DNA of 64,000 bases from Euptelea pleiosperma (lineage: Eukaryota > Streptophyta > Magnoliopsida > Ranunculales > Eupteleaceae). A program made the position numbers and the translations under genes. This document shows positions 21,841 to 32,478 of this stretch, piece by piece (the stretch's first letter is position 1; each line of letters starts with the position of its first letter). The notes below the pieces were generated by a model that worked only from the letters and a program-made list of their open reading frames with translations, was not told where the DNA came from and did no database searches. The DNA lies in contig CM068546.1 of assembly GCA_035048495.1 (NCBI GenBank), positions 13,646,435-13,710,434 on the forward strand, written 5' to 3'.

Positions 21841-22161
21841 GGCGTTTTAGTAAAACCCCCTGAAATTTGAAAGTAATTAGTAATTCCCTCTTGAACTATA
21901 AAACTTTAGGAATACCCCATTGACCTAGTTTAACCAATATTTGACTAACCTTAAAACGTGACATGCATCGTGCGGCTATTAATGCACCTATGAAAGAATC
22001 ATAATATTTCAAGTACAATGCTAACGCCGTGTGATTCAAGTCTGTTTTAACTTAAGTCAACCGATGTTAAGTTATATAAGGGGGGTAATCTTAAAGTTTG
22101 AAAGAATAAGGGGGTATTACTAATTACTTTCAAATTTCATGGAAGTGTTACTAAAATACCC
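21840..22161. mobile_element. Mutator-like MITE, TTTGAAAGTAATTAGTAAT TIR
   Basis: The ends are inverted copies for about 45 bp (left GAAATTTGAAAGTAATTAGT; right ACTAATTACTTTCAAATTTC). They are flanked by TATATTTTA / TTTATTTTA (21831-21839, 22162-22170), a 9-bp duplication with one mismatch. A truncated second copy (right end only) is at about 22600-22681. Confidence 0.72.
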
Positions 22162-23280
22162 TTTATTTTAAAACGTTATAAAACATTATCCCATTATAAC
22201 GGACTATTTTTCATTGTAACGATAACTTTTTTTAATAATGAACATTATTTCAAAAATAACTGCCACAATATACTGTTAAATTGGTAATGAGGTACGAGCA
22301 TTACATGATCGTTATTTTCATTATTACTGCCGTTTTTTGAGACCATATGCAAGCTTACGCAAATAGTTTAGTCATATAAACCCTCAACCTTTTGTTGACT
22401 ATCATGTGGCCTAGGGAGTCCGCCTTCGCTGATTGCGGAGTGTCAGCAAAGCCATTGACAATCACGGAGTTCTCGGCGGCACGTAGATTTCGTAACGGAC
22501 AAACTTACTATGGTTCTTTCCTAGGTACATTAAGATGCATGGTACATGTCACATTTAAAGGTTAGTCGTCAAATGATGGTTAAACTAGGTTAGGGGGGGG
22601 GGGGGTAATCCTAAATTTGAAAGAATATTGGGGTATTACTAATTACTTTCAAATTTCATGGGGGTGTTACTAAAGTACCCTTTATTTTAAGGGTCGGGCT
22701 CCGTTGACAGATCTAAAATGACAGGCATCTGTACAGGGACACAATATAAGCCACGTGGCATACTCTTACAGGACTCTTACCGTATGGATGTTTGTCGTAT
22801 CCCATGGTGGACCTCAAATACTGCTCAAATTCCCACAGTTGAGATCAGCCCATGAAAATAAGTCTAATCCAAAGCTTATAAATCACTAATCAGGCTGATT
22901 TGTTGTTGGTAGGTCCACCATGGGATAGGACAAACATCCATATGGTCAGAGTCCTGTAAGAGTGTGCCACGTGGCTTATATTGTGTACCTGTACAGATAC
23001 CTGTCATTTTAGATCTGTCAACGGAGCCTGACCACCCTTATTTTAAAACGTTAATTATCCCATTATAACGGATGATTTTTTCATTATAACGCCAATATTT
23101 TTTTAATAATGAACATTATTTTGGAAATAACGGCCACGTGCAAGCTTAAATAATGAGGGATGGGCATTAAACGGTCGTTATTTTCGTTATTGCTGCCATT
23201 TTTTAGACCATGTGCAAACTTACAAATAATTTAGTCATATAAACCCGCAGCCCTTTGTTGACTATCATAGGCCTAGGTTG
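22162..23280. repeat. Tandem segmental duplication of a MITE-rich tract
   Basis: The order right-TIR of the previous MITE, TTATTTTAAAACGTTA, CCCATTATAACGG, TTTAATAATGAACATTATTT, CATGTGCAAGC-like, TTTAGTCATATAAACCC, TTTGTTGACTATCAT and GGCCTAGG occurs at about 22140-22415 and again at about 22670-23280. The second copy is expanded by the family M MITE at 22691-23037. No gene. Confidence 0.7.
22691..23037. mobile_element. Family M Mutator-like MITE, best preserved copy
   Basis: TIRs of about 150 bp: left GGGTCGGGCTCCGTTGACAG, right CTGTCAACGGAGCCTGACCA followed by CCC. A perfect 9-bp duplication TTATTTTAA lies at 22682-22690 and 23038-23046. Both arms carry CCACGTGGC. 347 bp, no coding capacity. 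It defines the ends for the other family M copies. Confidence 0.9.
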
Positions 23281-23405
23281 GCGTCTGTTGCATCCTTTAG
23301 AAGTTCCTCATTTAACGTCTTTTCTAGGCGAACATAAAACGCATTCTTTTATCCCAAAACATTGGGTAGTTTTGGTTCTACCAGACACATGGTTAGTATC
23401 TAGCA

Positions 23406-23790
23406 AGGTTTAAAAGGCACCGTTTAGGGCGTGTTTGATTGTCAAGTGGGAAAATTACATTTTCCTTGGGAAAACACAACTGTCCATTGTTAGATAGCCA
23501 TTTTAATTCTGTGTAATTTTCTCTACCAAGCCATTTTAATTTGGATAATTTTCCCTACTAAGCCTGGAATTCATTTCCACCTTAAAATACGTCCTTATTT
23601 TCTCATGTGATTGAAATGTGTGTTCTCATTTGCAATCAATCAGCCATTTTAAAACATTTCTGAGCAAACACGCTATAGAGGCAAAAATGGAAAATAATGA
23701 AAAATATGGCGCTGAAATTCAAAATTTGAAATTGGGAATCAGTTATTTTTGTTACTGTTATTTTGAGCGTTTTAACAGTACATAACGTAG
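23406..23790. mobile_element. Family P fragment split by a Tourist-like MITE (23427-23674)
   Basis: The outer part starts CAAGGTTTAAAAGGCACCG and resumes at about 23685 with GGCAAAAATGG and GTTTTAACAG. The insert starts GGGCGTGTTTG and ends CAAACACGCT, with TTA on the left and ATA on the right. 23791-24077 shows no gene. Confidence 0.5.
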
Positions 23791-24077
23791 CGGGAGAGGT
23801 CTTGGATTGTCTTGTTAACCTGGATTGTCTGATCAGTGGGCTCTGGATTGGATGATTTTAACCATTCGATAAATATATTTTTCCTCCATGCTATTGTCCT
23901 TCTAGTCAAAAGGAATACAATTGGTTGGATGTTATGATCATCTAGTTGGTTGAATTGGGGTCCACAATTTGGACCATTAAGATTGATACCACCCAAGATC
24001 CTTAGACTTGAGAATAAACTTATTACGACGTCATTATTACCAAATTCGAGGGTTGACTTTGAGGTGGTATCTATATA

Positions 24078-25641
24078 TCTATACTATAGCAGAGAAGTGG
24101 GCAACGTCCCTCTCTCTCCTCCACATCAGGTTGACGTGGCACTCTCCTCATGCAGAGTGCTATGTCATCGACACCGAATTTTCTATCATCTATTCTTTAT
24201 TCCTGCATTAATACAATTAATGACTATATCAAAATTGAATTGGTTACATTAAGTGTATATTATTCCAAAACCGTTACATACTATCCAAAACGTCTATCTC
24301 CTCTCTTAAAACGTCTATTTGGTTTCTTAAAACGTCTTTCATTCTTAAAATGTCTCTTTATTTTCTTAAAACTTCCTAAAACTCTCCTTAAAACTTCTCT
24401 ACGCTTTCCTAAAATGTCTATTTGGTTTTTTAAAACGTCTTTCATTCTTAAAATGTTTCTTTGTTTTCTTAAAATTTCATAAAACTCTCCTTAAAACGTC
24501 TTTACGCTTTCCTAAAATGTCGATCTATTCTTTTTTATCTAAAACTTATTAAAATATCTTTGTATACTTTATAAAATCTCTCCCTCCATTGTCCAATGAC
24601 TAAAACGTCTCCTAGCAAAAGACGCAAGAGCAAAAAATTTCTCTACATTGATACGGGCTAATCAACTTAGTAACCATGTATTTTTTTTGCTTCATTGTAT
24701 ATTTTTTCTCTTTTTAGATTATTTTTTCCTTATTTTTTTTCTTTTTCTATTTAATTAGACAAAAATTGTACATGGACGGAGAAAACATCAGTGATCTTTT
24801 ATACAACTCTCCACAAAAATTGCAGACATGTCTCTTCCACTTCTCCTTTGAATTTATATTTTCTTTTTATTTTTTTATCTATATTCTATATGTATATAAC
24901 AGATTGAAAATAGCCTGATGAATCGACGCAAATCTGTTATTCTTAACAGCAATTGCCGAGTTCTTTAGCACCCGTTTGGACTGATAGAGCTTTGTAGGCA
25001 ACAAATGAAGATAGAATAATGTAATCGGGTGATCCTTTGTAGCATGATCACTTATCAGAATTTCAAAAGTGCGGGTGAATATATTTTTTGAAGACTCGGA
25101 GCTTTGAGAAGTTGCGCATCAAGCCAAAGAAAAAGAAATTGAGACAATTTTTGCTCTTAACTACGAGAAACATTCTTAAGAATGAATGGACGTATGAATG
25201 TGGATAAAGATTGTCTTTTTTTTTTAAGATCAATTTGATGTATATGGCCGTATTAGTTAAGAATTATAATGTAAAATTGTAAACTAATACGGATGTCTTG
25301 TTTATTGTATATTATTGTATTTTTTTTTATCTTAAAGATCTTAATTATGAAGTCGCCAATAACACATTTTAGTCTTATGTAATTATATTATCGTTTTAAA
25401 GGACATGGTAATATAATTATTCTAGATATTTTTTGGAGATTTTTTTACTAAATATATTTAGAGCATAGTGTTAAATTTGTAGGTATTTTTTATATGAAGG
25501 GGTCCAATTATATTTTTTTTATAATTTTTATTTGGTCATAATGAAAGTTTTTATTTTTTATTTTTTTTATGAATTTCTTTTTTATAAAGAAATTCATTTT
25601 AATTTCTTACCCCGTGCTTTAGCACGGGCCAATAACACTAA
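24078..25641 (+). mobile_element. Non-autonomous Helitron (1.56 kb)
   Basis: It starts TCTATACTATAGC after an A (24077). It ends CTAA (25638-25641) before a T (25642), with the perfect hairpin CCCGTGCTTTAGCACGGG (25611-25628) nine bases upstream of CTAA. A 5' TC, a 3' hairpin, CTRR and insertion between A and T without duplication are the Helitron signature. No Rep/helicase frame is present. It contains a 103-bp tandem repeat (next entry). The ORFs at 23950-24482 are repeat translations. Confidence 0.88.
24314..24519. repeat. 103-bp tandem repeat made of TTAAAACGTCT subunits
   Basis: 24314-24416 and 24417-24519 match almost base for base. Within them, and up to about 24610, the short motif TTAAAACGTCT or a variant recurs about thirteen times every 18-22 bases. 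It lies inside the Helitron. Confidence 0.8.
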
Positions 25642-25797
25642 TTATTCCTAAAGCTCCACCAGAGATATGACATCATTGGTCAGTTGGTCCAAACCACCCC
25701 CTCAAAGAATTCATTGACTATAGCATTTATGAAAGGTCATGGTCTGACTAGTCTCCCAAAATGTGTGGGAAGAGCCAAAGAGGTATGAACTATGAAC

Positions 25798-26736
25798 CAT
25801 GGTTTTAAAAACGGAAAATTGCAGAAAAGGAAAAAAGGGCAAAAAAGGATTGTAAAGCACAGGGGCAAAAAAGGAAAAAAGGGCGCTAAAATTTAAAATT
25901 CAATAAAATATACGGAAAATTGCAGAAAAGAAAATAAACTTTAATTTATTTACAAAAAAGAATACAACTTTTCGCAAATCCCAAAAAAGAAAACGAAACG
26001 CCCTTTCAAAGGGCGTTTCATCTGCTGTCAATCCAATTAGTCGACGACTGATGGCTGACACGTCTGACAAACGCCCTTTTAAAGGGCATTTATTCTTGAG
26101 AAAATTTAAAAAAACGTCCCATAATTCCTCAACTTCTAAACCAATCTACGAATATCGGAATGATCTGAATTTTTGTGAGGATGATCTCCTCACCGTAGAG
26201 ATCATCCTCACCAAAAATCAGCCACTGATTCATCTTCTGGGTACGCCAAAATAGGCGTAAAATTTGGGGTATCAAAAAACGCCCTTTAAAAGGGCGTTTG
26301 TCAGTAAAAAACGCCCTTTAAAAAGGCGTTTTCTACTGACACACGCCCTTTAAAATAACGTCTGTTAGGTTGTCAGATGTCGGACTGACACTGACAGACG
26401 TTTTTCAAAAAGGCGTTTATTACTGAAAAACGCCCTTTAAAAGGGCGTTTGTCAGAAAAAACGCCCTTTTAAAGAGCGTTTTTTTAATAAACATATGCCA
26501 CGTCATGAAACGCCCTTTTAAAGAGCGTTTCGTTTTCTTTTTTGGGATTTGCGAAAACTTGTATTCTTTTTTGTAAATGAATTAAAGTTGGTTTTCTTTT
26601 CTGCAATTTTCCGTAAAATATATAACGGAAATTAATGGATGTTTTTTTAACAAATTTATTTCAGAAAATAACGGTCGTTATTGCCGTTATAACAGCTGTT
26701 ATTTTTTGAGCGTTAACGGCCGTTTCTTAAACCATG
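25798..26736. mobile_element. Family P (hAT-type) MITE carrying a nested Mutator-like element
   Basis: It starts CATGGTTTTAAAAACGG and ends CGTTTCTTAAACCATG. The flanks CTATGAAC and GTATGAAA agree at 6 of 8 bases. Removing the nested element (25913-26613) leaves about 240 bp of typical family P sequence. Confidence 0.75.
25913..26613. mobile_element. Mutator-like MITE (701 bp) with a palindrome array
   Basis: The two 109-bp ends (25913-26021 and 26505-26613) are inverted copies, beginning CGGAAAATTGCAGAAAAGAA and reaching ACGAAACGCCCTTT. A perfect 9-bp duplication TAAAATATA flanks it (25904-25912, 26614-26622). Nine copies of ACGCCCTTTTAAAGGGCGT or near variants lie within (about 25998, 26073, 26282, 26312, 26342, 26396, 26432, 26460, 26509). 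The middle (26111-26255) resembles the right half of the MITE at 5240-5572. The ORF 26051-26254 crosses this captured piece and has no family motif. Confidence 0.88.
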
Positions 26737-26744
26737 GTATGAAA

Positions 26745-27177
26745 CATGGTTTTAAAAACGGCCGTTTAAACGGTAACGCCCCAAGCCTGTTTCTGTTTAA
26801 ACCGTTTAAACCCGTATTATCGGTTTTGAAAAAAACGGCCATTTTTTGTTTTAACAGCCGTTAAAATCGTTTAAACAGCCGTTTAATTTCAAAAAAATTT
26901 GTAAAAAAAACGGCAGTTAAAACCGTTAAAATCAGTTAAATTTTATTTATTTTTTTTAATTTTCAAATTTCAAAATTTGAATTTCAGCACCACTTTTTCC
27001 GTTTTTTTCCATTAAAATCGTTAAAATCCATTTAATTCCGTTTAATTCCATTTTTTCCTATTTTTTTTTCCATTTTTGCCCCTGACTGTTTCAATCTGTT
27101 TTAACGGCCGTTTAAACGGTTTAAACGGTAACGCCCCCAGTCCGTTTAACCGTTAAAACGGCCTCCTTTAAACCTTG
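26745..27177. mobile_element. Family P (hAT-type) MITE with exact 8-bp duplication
   Basis: It starts CATGGTTTTAAAAACGGCCG and ends TTTAAACCTTG, flanked by GTATGAAA at 26737-26744 and 27178-27185. Dense CCGTTTAAACGG-like motifs occupy both ends. The 8-bp duplication supports the hAT class. It inserted directly beside the previous family P copy, whose CATG end abuts the duplication. 433 bp. Confidence 0.88.
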
Positions 27178-27329
27178 GTATGAAATATCACCTCACCAAA
27201 TAATAAAGAAAAAAGAAACCTGATATGGAGGAATCTAGTCAACAAAGTCGTCTTCAGGGTTCTAAACTGTGTGATGTATGCAGTACGTACATGCGGATGA
27301 TCATGTCGACACAAATAAGACAGAGACGG

Positions 27330-27690
27330 TGGGAGCCCGAGTTTGTTGTCCGCGGGTGACTTCAAACTTTGGAGTCTACCTTCAAAATGCCACATGGAAC
27401 ACTCTTTGGGACCCACATATCCATGCAAATTTGGTTCACCTCTTGAATTGGTTTACTTTCTAGACGTTGGATTTGACCATATTAATGGATGATTTCTGGT
27501 GATTTCTGCTAAATATCACCTATCAAGCTGATTTTTGGTGTTTGGGTCCACAAAGAGGTGGGCCAAAGATCCATTAGGTCTGTAGGTTCAAAAGAGTGCC
27601 CCATATAGCATTTTGTGAGAGGGGAGACTTGAAAATTTGAAGGTCTCAGGGGAAAACAAATATTTTTTCACCATGGTGGAGCCCACAAGA
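27330..27690. mobile_element. MITE with GACTTCAAA/TTTGAAG ends
   Basis: The left arm has GACTTCAAACTTTGGAGTC and the right arm GACTTGAAAATTTGAAGGTC. Between them are CCACATGGAACACTC and its mirror GAGTGCCCCATATAGC, and the central GATTTTTGG...GGTCCAC phrase of family M. Ends are approximate. 27691-28227 holds a (CT)n tract near 28031-28110 and no gene. Confidence 0.5.
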
Positions 27691-28850
27691 CTATTCTTAG
27701 TATCTCGCAAAAACAAGGTTTTTTCCTCAACACAAGATATGTGAAATATGGGAAGTTGGCAAGCCAACCAGGCAAGTGTTTTTTTTTTTTTTTTCTCACA
27801 AAGTGGTTCCTGAGTTGGCCCTTCAACCTTTTTTATTCACCCAAAAGGAGTGAGAAGAGAAAGAGTATTCTAAGAGGAAAGAATAATTTTGGAAGAGTTG
27901 AGGGTATCTTGGGAAATAGTAGCAAATAGCAAATAACTTTTTTGGCTATTTATATATTTATAACTAGTGCGTGATTGCATGGGCTTCTTTGAAAGAAGTG
28001 GCGAAATAAGAGAGTTTCAATCCAAAGGATCTCTCTCTCTCTCTCTCTCACAACCACACACACACACAATCTCTCTCTCTTCCCCTCTCTTTGCCTCTTT
28101 ATCTCCCTCTCTCTCTTGGCGGGTGCCCAACCGAAAGACGTGGGTGCCCGTAGAAAGATCCTAGCTATTAGGCGATAATTTTGGAAATATGGAAGAAATG
28201 ACATGGAAAGTAATTAACTTATTTTTAAGGGTAATTTAGTAATACCCCCTTGTCTCTCAAAAGTAATTTGCAATACCCCCTTGTAGTTTGCAGTTGTTGT
28301 GATACCTCCTTTGACTAGGTCAGACCATCTATGACTTAGTCTAAAGTCATATAACCGTCAAAATAGGTGCAAAAGACCATAACTTGTTCCAGCAACCGCC
28401 TTGACATTCCAACAGCCTATGGCTATTTCCGGTCATAACTTGTTCTGTCCCTATCCAACAATCAAATTTCGGGCATTATTCCAGCAGAGCACAACAACTG
28501 GTTTTCCTTTTCATGCCTATAATTACCTTACAAGTTACTTACAATTTGACTTGATTTTCCTCTCCATGACCTAGGTCGAGCTCCTTCAAATGGGAAATTG
28601 TAAAAGGTTCACAAGGAGCAAGAGATACCCAACCCACATGTCCCCTCTCTCTCTCTCCATCTACCATGACTTGAGAGAGATAGTAGAATGAAGAACCATA
28701 CAAGCTTTCTCCATTGTCCATTGCCTCCTTTCTGTTTTCCTTTTATCTTCTTTCTCACTGATAATAAGAGTTGGGGTTTAATCCACTTTTTCGTTTTTGG
28801 GTTTATATATAGTCTTATACGTCATACCCGTTTTTGCATTTTGTCTGCAA

Positions 28851-29022
28851 CTAGTGGGTGCCCCATGCCATCGGCACTCCTCGACAAAGAATTTGCCAAA
28901 ATCAGGTGAGTAGCAGAGATCCACCGTCCATTTGGGGGAGGATTAGATCTCGGCCCTTCTTTGTTGATTCTTATAAGAGGAGGTATAAGTAGGGAGACAA
29001 CGATTGTGTTTTGTTATATAGA
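28851..29022 (-). mobile_element. Mini-Helitron (172 bp)
   Basis: Read on the minus strand it starts TCTATATAACAAAAC (29022 down) and ends GGGGCACCCACTAG, with an imperfect GTGCC...GGCAC-type hairpin before CTAG and a T after it (A at 28850 on the plus strand). The 5' flank is T rather than the expected A. Relatives are at 29030, 29376, 29714, 36362 and 36508. Confidence 0.62.
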
Positions 29023-29029
29023 ATAGTAA

Positions 29030-29874
29030 ATAGCCCATGCCCATGGCACTCTTCGACAAAAGTGTTCGCAAAAATTGGGTGCCTTCGGCACTCAATCGGT
29101 ATAACGGACTGGGGCGTTACCAGTTTTTCCATTATAATGGCTGTTACAACGGATTGTAACGCATAGAGGATGGGAAAATAACAGAAATAACAAAAAATAA
29201 CGGTGTTGAAATTTAAATTTTGAATAAATTGAGGTCAAATGAGGCGGATTGAGTGGCTGAATTCTAACCATCCACATTAGATCGATGGATTTGATCTCAA
29301 CCACTCTTTATCTAGCCATCCACATTAGATGGATGGATAAGATAAGAGAATACAACTGAGTTGTCTTGATATATGCGTGGGCACGGCCCGTGCCCGCGGC
29401 ACTTTCCGACAAAGTGTTTGTCAAAATCGGGTGGGAGTTAATCTCAGCCATCGATATGAAGCATAGTGGATCTCAACCACTGATTATTGAAGCCATATAA
29501 GATAAGAGGGGTATAAGAAAACCATTAAATTTCCGTTAAATTCTATTTTTTTTTTTGAATTTCAGCACCATTTTTTTTTCAGTTAAAATCCATTTTTCCA
29601 TTTTTGCCCCTGGCCGTTTCAATCTGTTTTAACGGTAACACCCCTCTCAAGGCATAAAAAGTGGGGCTCCTGAGCCTGACCCTTGGGCTATATGTAAATC
29701 CAACCAATTTCATTCCTTATACGTAGGTAAATAATGGCACTCCTCGACAAATCGTTTGTCAAAATTGGGTGTGAGTGGCTGAGATCCACCGTCCATTTGG
29801 TGTGATAAGATCTCGGCCATCCTTTATGAAGCCATATAAGAGGGGGAGACAACCGTCCTGTTTTGTTATATAAA
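29030..29874 (-). repeat. Chain of partial mini-Helitron copies and a family P fragment
   Basis: The phrase GGCACTCTTCGACAAA...AAAATCGGGTG (variants) begins copies near 29030, 29376 and 29714. Two continue to ATATAAGATAAGAGG or TTTTGTTATATA. 29101-29230 and 29525-29645 are pieces of a family P element (ACGGACTGGGGCGTTACC; TTTTAACGGTAAC). No gene: the ORFs here simply translate the repeated units. Confidence 0.6.
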
Positions 29875-32050
29875 CTAGTGGGTGCCCCGTGCCATCGGCA
29901 CTCTTCGACAAAGAATTTTCCAAAATCAGGTGAGTGGCGGAGATCCACCGTCCATTTGGGGGAGGACGGTGGATCTCCGCCACTCACCTGATTTTCTAAA
30001 ATATTTTTGTAGAAAATAATTCCACATCAGTTTTAAGAAATTTTTTTGTAGAAAATAAAATTTAAGTATGAAAAATAAACTTGTAATTGACGTATGTAGA
30101 AAAATGCATGACATCAGCCTTTCGTATTATAAAAAAAGATTTTGGCATTTAGTAGCTTGAGTTGATATCTTTTTTGTGCCAAGATGCATTTTAATACAAA
30201 AAACGTTTTGTCTATAATTTTATAATTCAATGTTATAAAAAATATCTCCTAAGTTCCTAACTTGTCCATGTTTGTGCACACAGTATAAAAAAAAAATATT
30301 GTGAAAAGATATTATTTATTAGTCTTTGCTACTGATAGCAATCGTATTTCTTGGATTCTCTATAATTACTTTAAAGACCAAAATATAATTACTTTCCTTA
30401 CCTATTAGTTTTAAATAGTGAGTAAAAATTTTAGAATTTCTTAGATTTATATTTTGGTCTCGCTCAAAATTCCATATTATTCTTCTAATTCTTCCCGTCA
30501 TGTTCTATTTCTCTCCTTAAATTTCATTCATTTTCTAAAACAACTAAATTTTCTAAAATATCTCCTTTTTTAAATGGCCTGATGTCTCTTTTTAAATTTT
30601 TTTCTATTTTTTAAATAACTCTCTTTTCTAAAAAATATCCTCTTGAAAAGGCCAGAATTATGCTTGGTGACAGATTAAATAGAATGAGAGAAAGAGATAT
30701 TGACGTTTAGAAAGACTTTAGTGACGTTTTCATAGTGACTTTGAGAATTAGCGCGTTGTTATCAATGTTTAGACAATTCTCAAAAATGTGTCTAGAGACC
30801 AATGACAAATTCTTTGGTGTCATATCACACCAAAAGAGTAGATCTACATGAGATAGTATGTGAGACCTACATGAGATGATAAAGATGACAATATGTGATA
30901 ATTTCATACCTAATAAGAAAAAAAACAGATCAACAAACAAAGAATAAGAAGAAGAGAACATTTTGATCAACTCATTAATGTAAATAAACATTGCGACCCC
31001 TAAAAAGATTAAGCTATCGTTGAGGAGAGTCTATTGAGACGTTCTTCCTTGATCTTTAACTTTTGCTCCAAGGTGGTTACTTGCAGTATTATTTTAGTTT
31101 TCCTGTGATATATTCGTCACATAGATATATCCTCCACTATTGAACCCATATGATAATATTTTCAGGCGATATTCTGCCATTGTAAAGCTCGTTTTAAATT
31201 GAAATGAGCTTATAACGTGCTTGGTTATATCATCCCAACTGAGATAACTCCATACAAATGACAAAAGAGATGAAGAAGAAAAAAATGATTAAAGCCAAAT
31301 GAAATGGTAGTTTTCAATTAGATCAATGAACTACCTAACAATTCAAACCCTAAAAAAATCATCAAAAACTCTAAAATAAATAACAATTCCTCCTCAACTA
31401 CCTTTTTTTCATCTTCTTCTCCTTAATTGTCTTTTTTTTCTTCTCTAGTCTCTCACTTCTAACGCCTTTCTTACAACCATCCTTCATGGCTCTACACTTA
31501 TAAAGCTATAAGCATAGAGATGTGGAGCATTTCAATTTATGAGAATTTTAATGGAGAGAATGACGTAATTAATGCATTGATTTTGAAAACAAATCAAAAT
31601 AAATTTCTTAATGCATTGTTGAAAATTTAAGAATTAATGAATGAAATAAAGAGATGGAGAATTATAGGATTGGAAAGAGAGAAAACGTTTTGGAATTAAT
31701 TGGAGATGGTAGAGAATTTAAGAATTAATGAAGAAATTAAATAGAGAGAGAGTGATAGGATTGGAAAGAGAGATGTTGGTTTTGGAATCAAACCAAAATA
31801 GATTTATTAATGCATTGTTGAAAATTAAGGAATTAATGAATGAAATAAGGAGATGAAGAGTTGTAGGAATGGAAAGAGAGAAGACGTTTTGGAATTAATT
31901 GGAGATGGGGGAGAATTTAAGAATTAATGAAGAAATTAAATAGGAGAGTGAGAAGACTGAAAAGAGAGATATTTTGTGCAGGGGTGTTTTTGGGATAAAC
32001 TAAAAAGTTGGAGAAAGCGCCACCTCAGCAGGGTCGAGCTTTAGTATAGA
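29875..32050 (-). mobile_element. Non-autonomous Helitron (2.18 kb)
   Basis: On the minus strand it starts TCTATACTAAAGCTCGACC after an A (T at 32051 on the plus strand). It ends GGCACGGGGCACCCACTAG before a T (A at 29874). The 5' TC, the GC hairpin and CTAG fit a Helitron inserted between A and T. The interior is AT-rich with no helicase. 31530-31980 contains two or three similar ~120-bp stretches (GAATTAATGAA...GGATTGGAAAGAGAGA). The 3' terminal hairpin is extended to a 32-bp perfect foldback at 29922-29995. Confidence 0.72.
29922..29995. repeat. Perfect 32-bp inverted repeat, 10-base loop
   Basis: 29922-29953 and 29964-29995 are exact reverse complements (arm begins AAAATCAGGTGAGTGGCGG). 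It was made by a second, inverted copy of the mini-Helitron body. Confidence 0.93.
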
Positions 32051-32078
32051 TAATAGATACCAGTTTCATTGTAGAACC

Positions 32079-32478
32079 CATGGTTTTAAAAATGGCCGTT
32101 TAAACAGTTTAAACGGCCATTTAAATGCTAATGCCCCAAGCCCGTTTCTGTTTAAACCGTTTAAACCCGTTTTATCGGTTTTGAAAAAAATGACCGTTAA
32201 AATCGTTTAAACAGCCATTTAATTTTGAAATTTTTTGTGAAAAGAACGGCCGTTAAAACCATTTAATTCCATTAAAATCCGTTTAATTTCCAATTTTTTT
32301 TTCATTAAAATCCGTTAAAATCGTTAAAACTGTTAAAATCCATTTAATTCCATTTTTTTCCCATTCTTTTCTATTTTTGCCCCTGACCTTTTCAATCCGT
32401 TTTAACGGCCGTTTAAACGGTTTAAACGGTAACGCCCCCAGTCCATTTAACAGTTAAAACAGCCTCCTTTAAACCTTG
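32079..32478. mobile_element. Family P (hAT-type) MITE with exact 8-bp duplication
   Basis: It starts CATGGTTTTAAAAATGGCCG and ends TTTAAACCTTG, flanked by GTAGAACC at 32071-32078 and 32479-32486. 400 bp. It is very similar in layout to the copy at 26745-27177. Confidence 0.88.

Noticed and set aside
26051..26254. 67-residue ORF inside the Mutator-like element as a possible captured gene
   Set aside because: The segment matches another MITE (5408-5550), where it is not coding.
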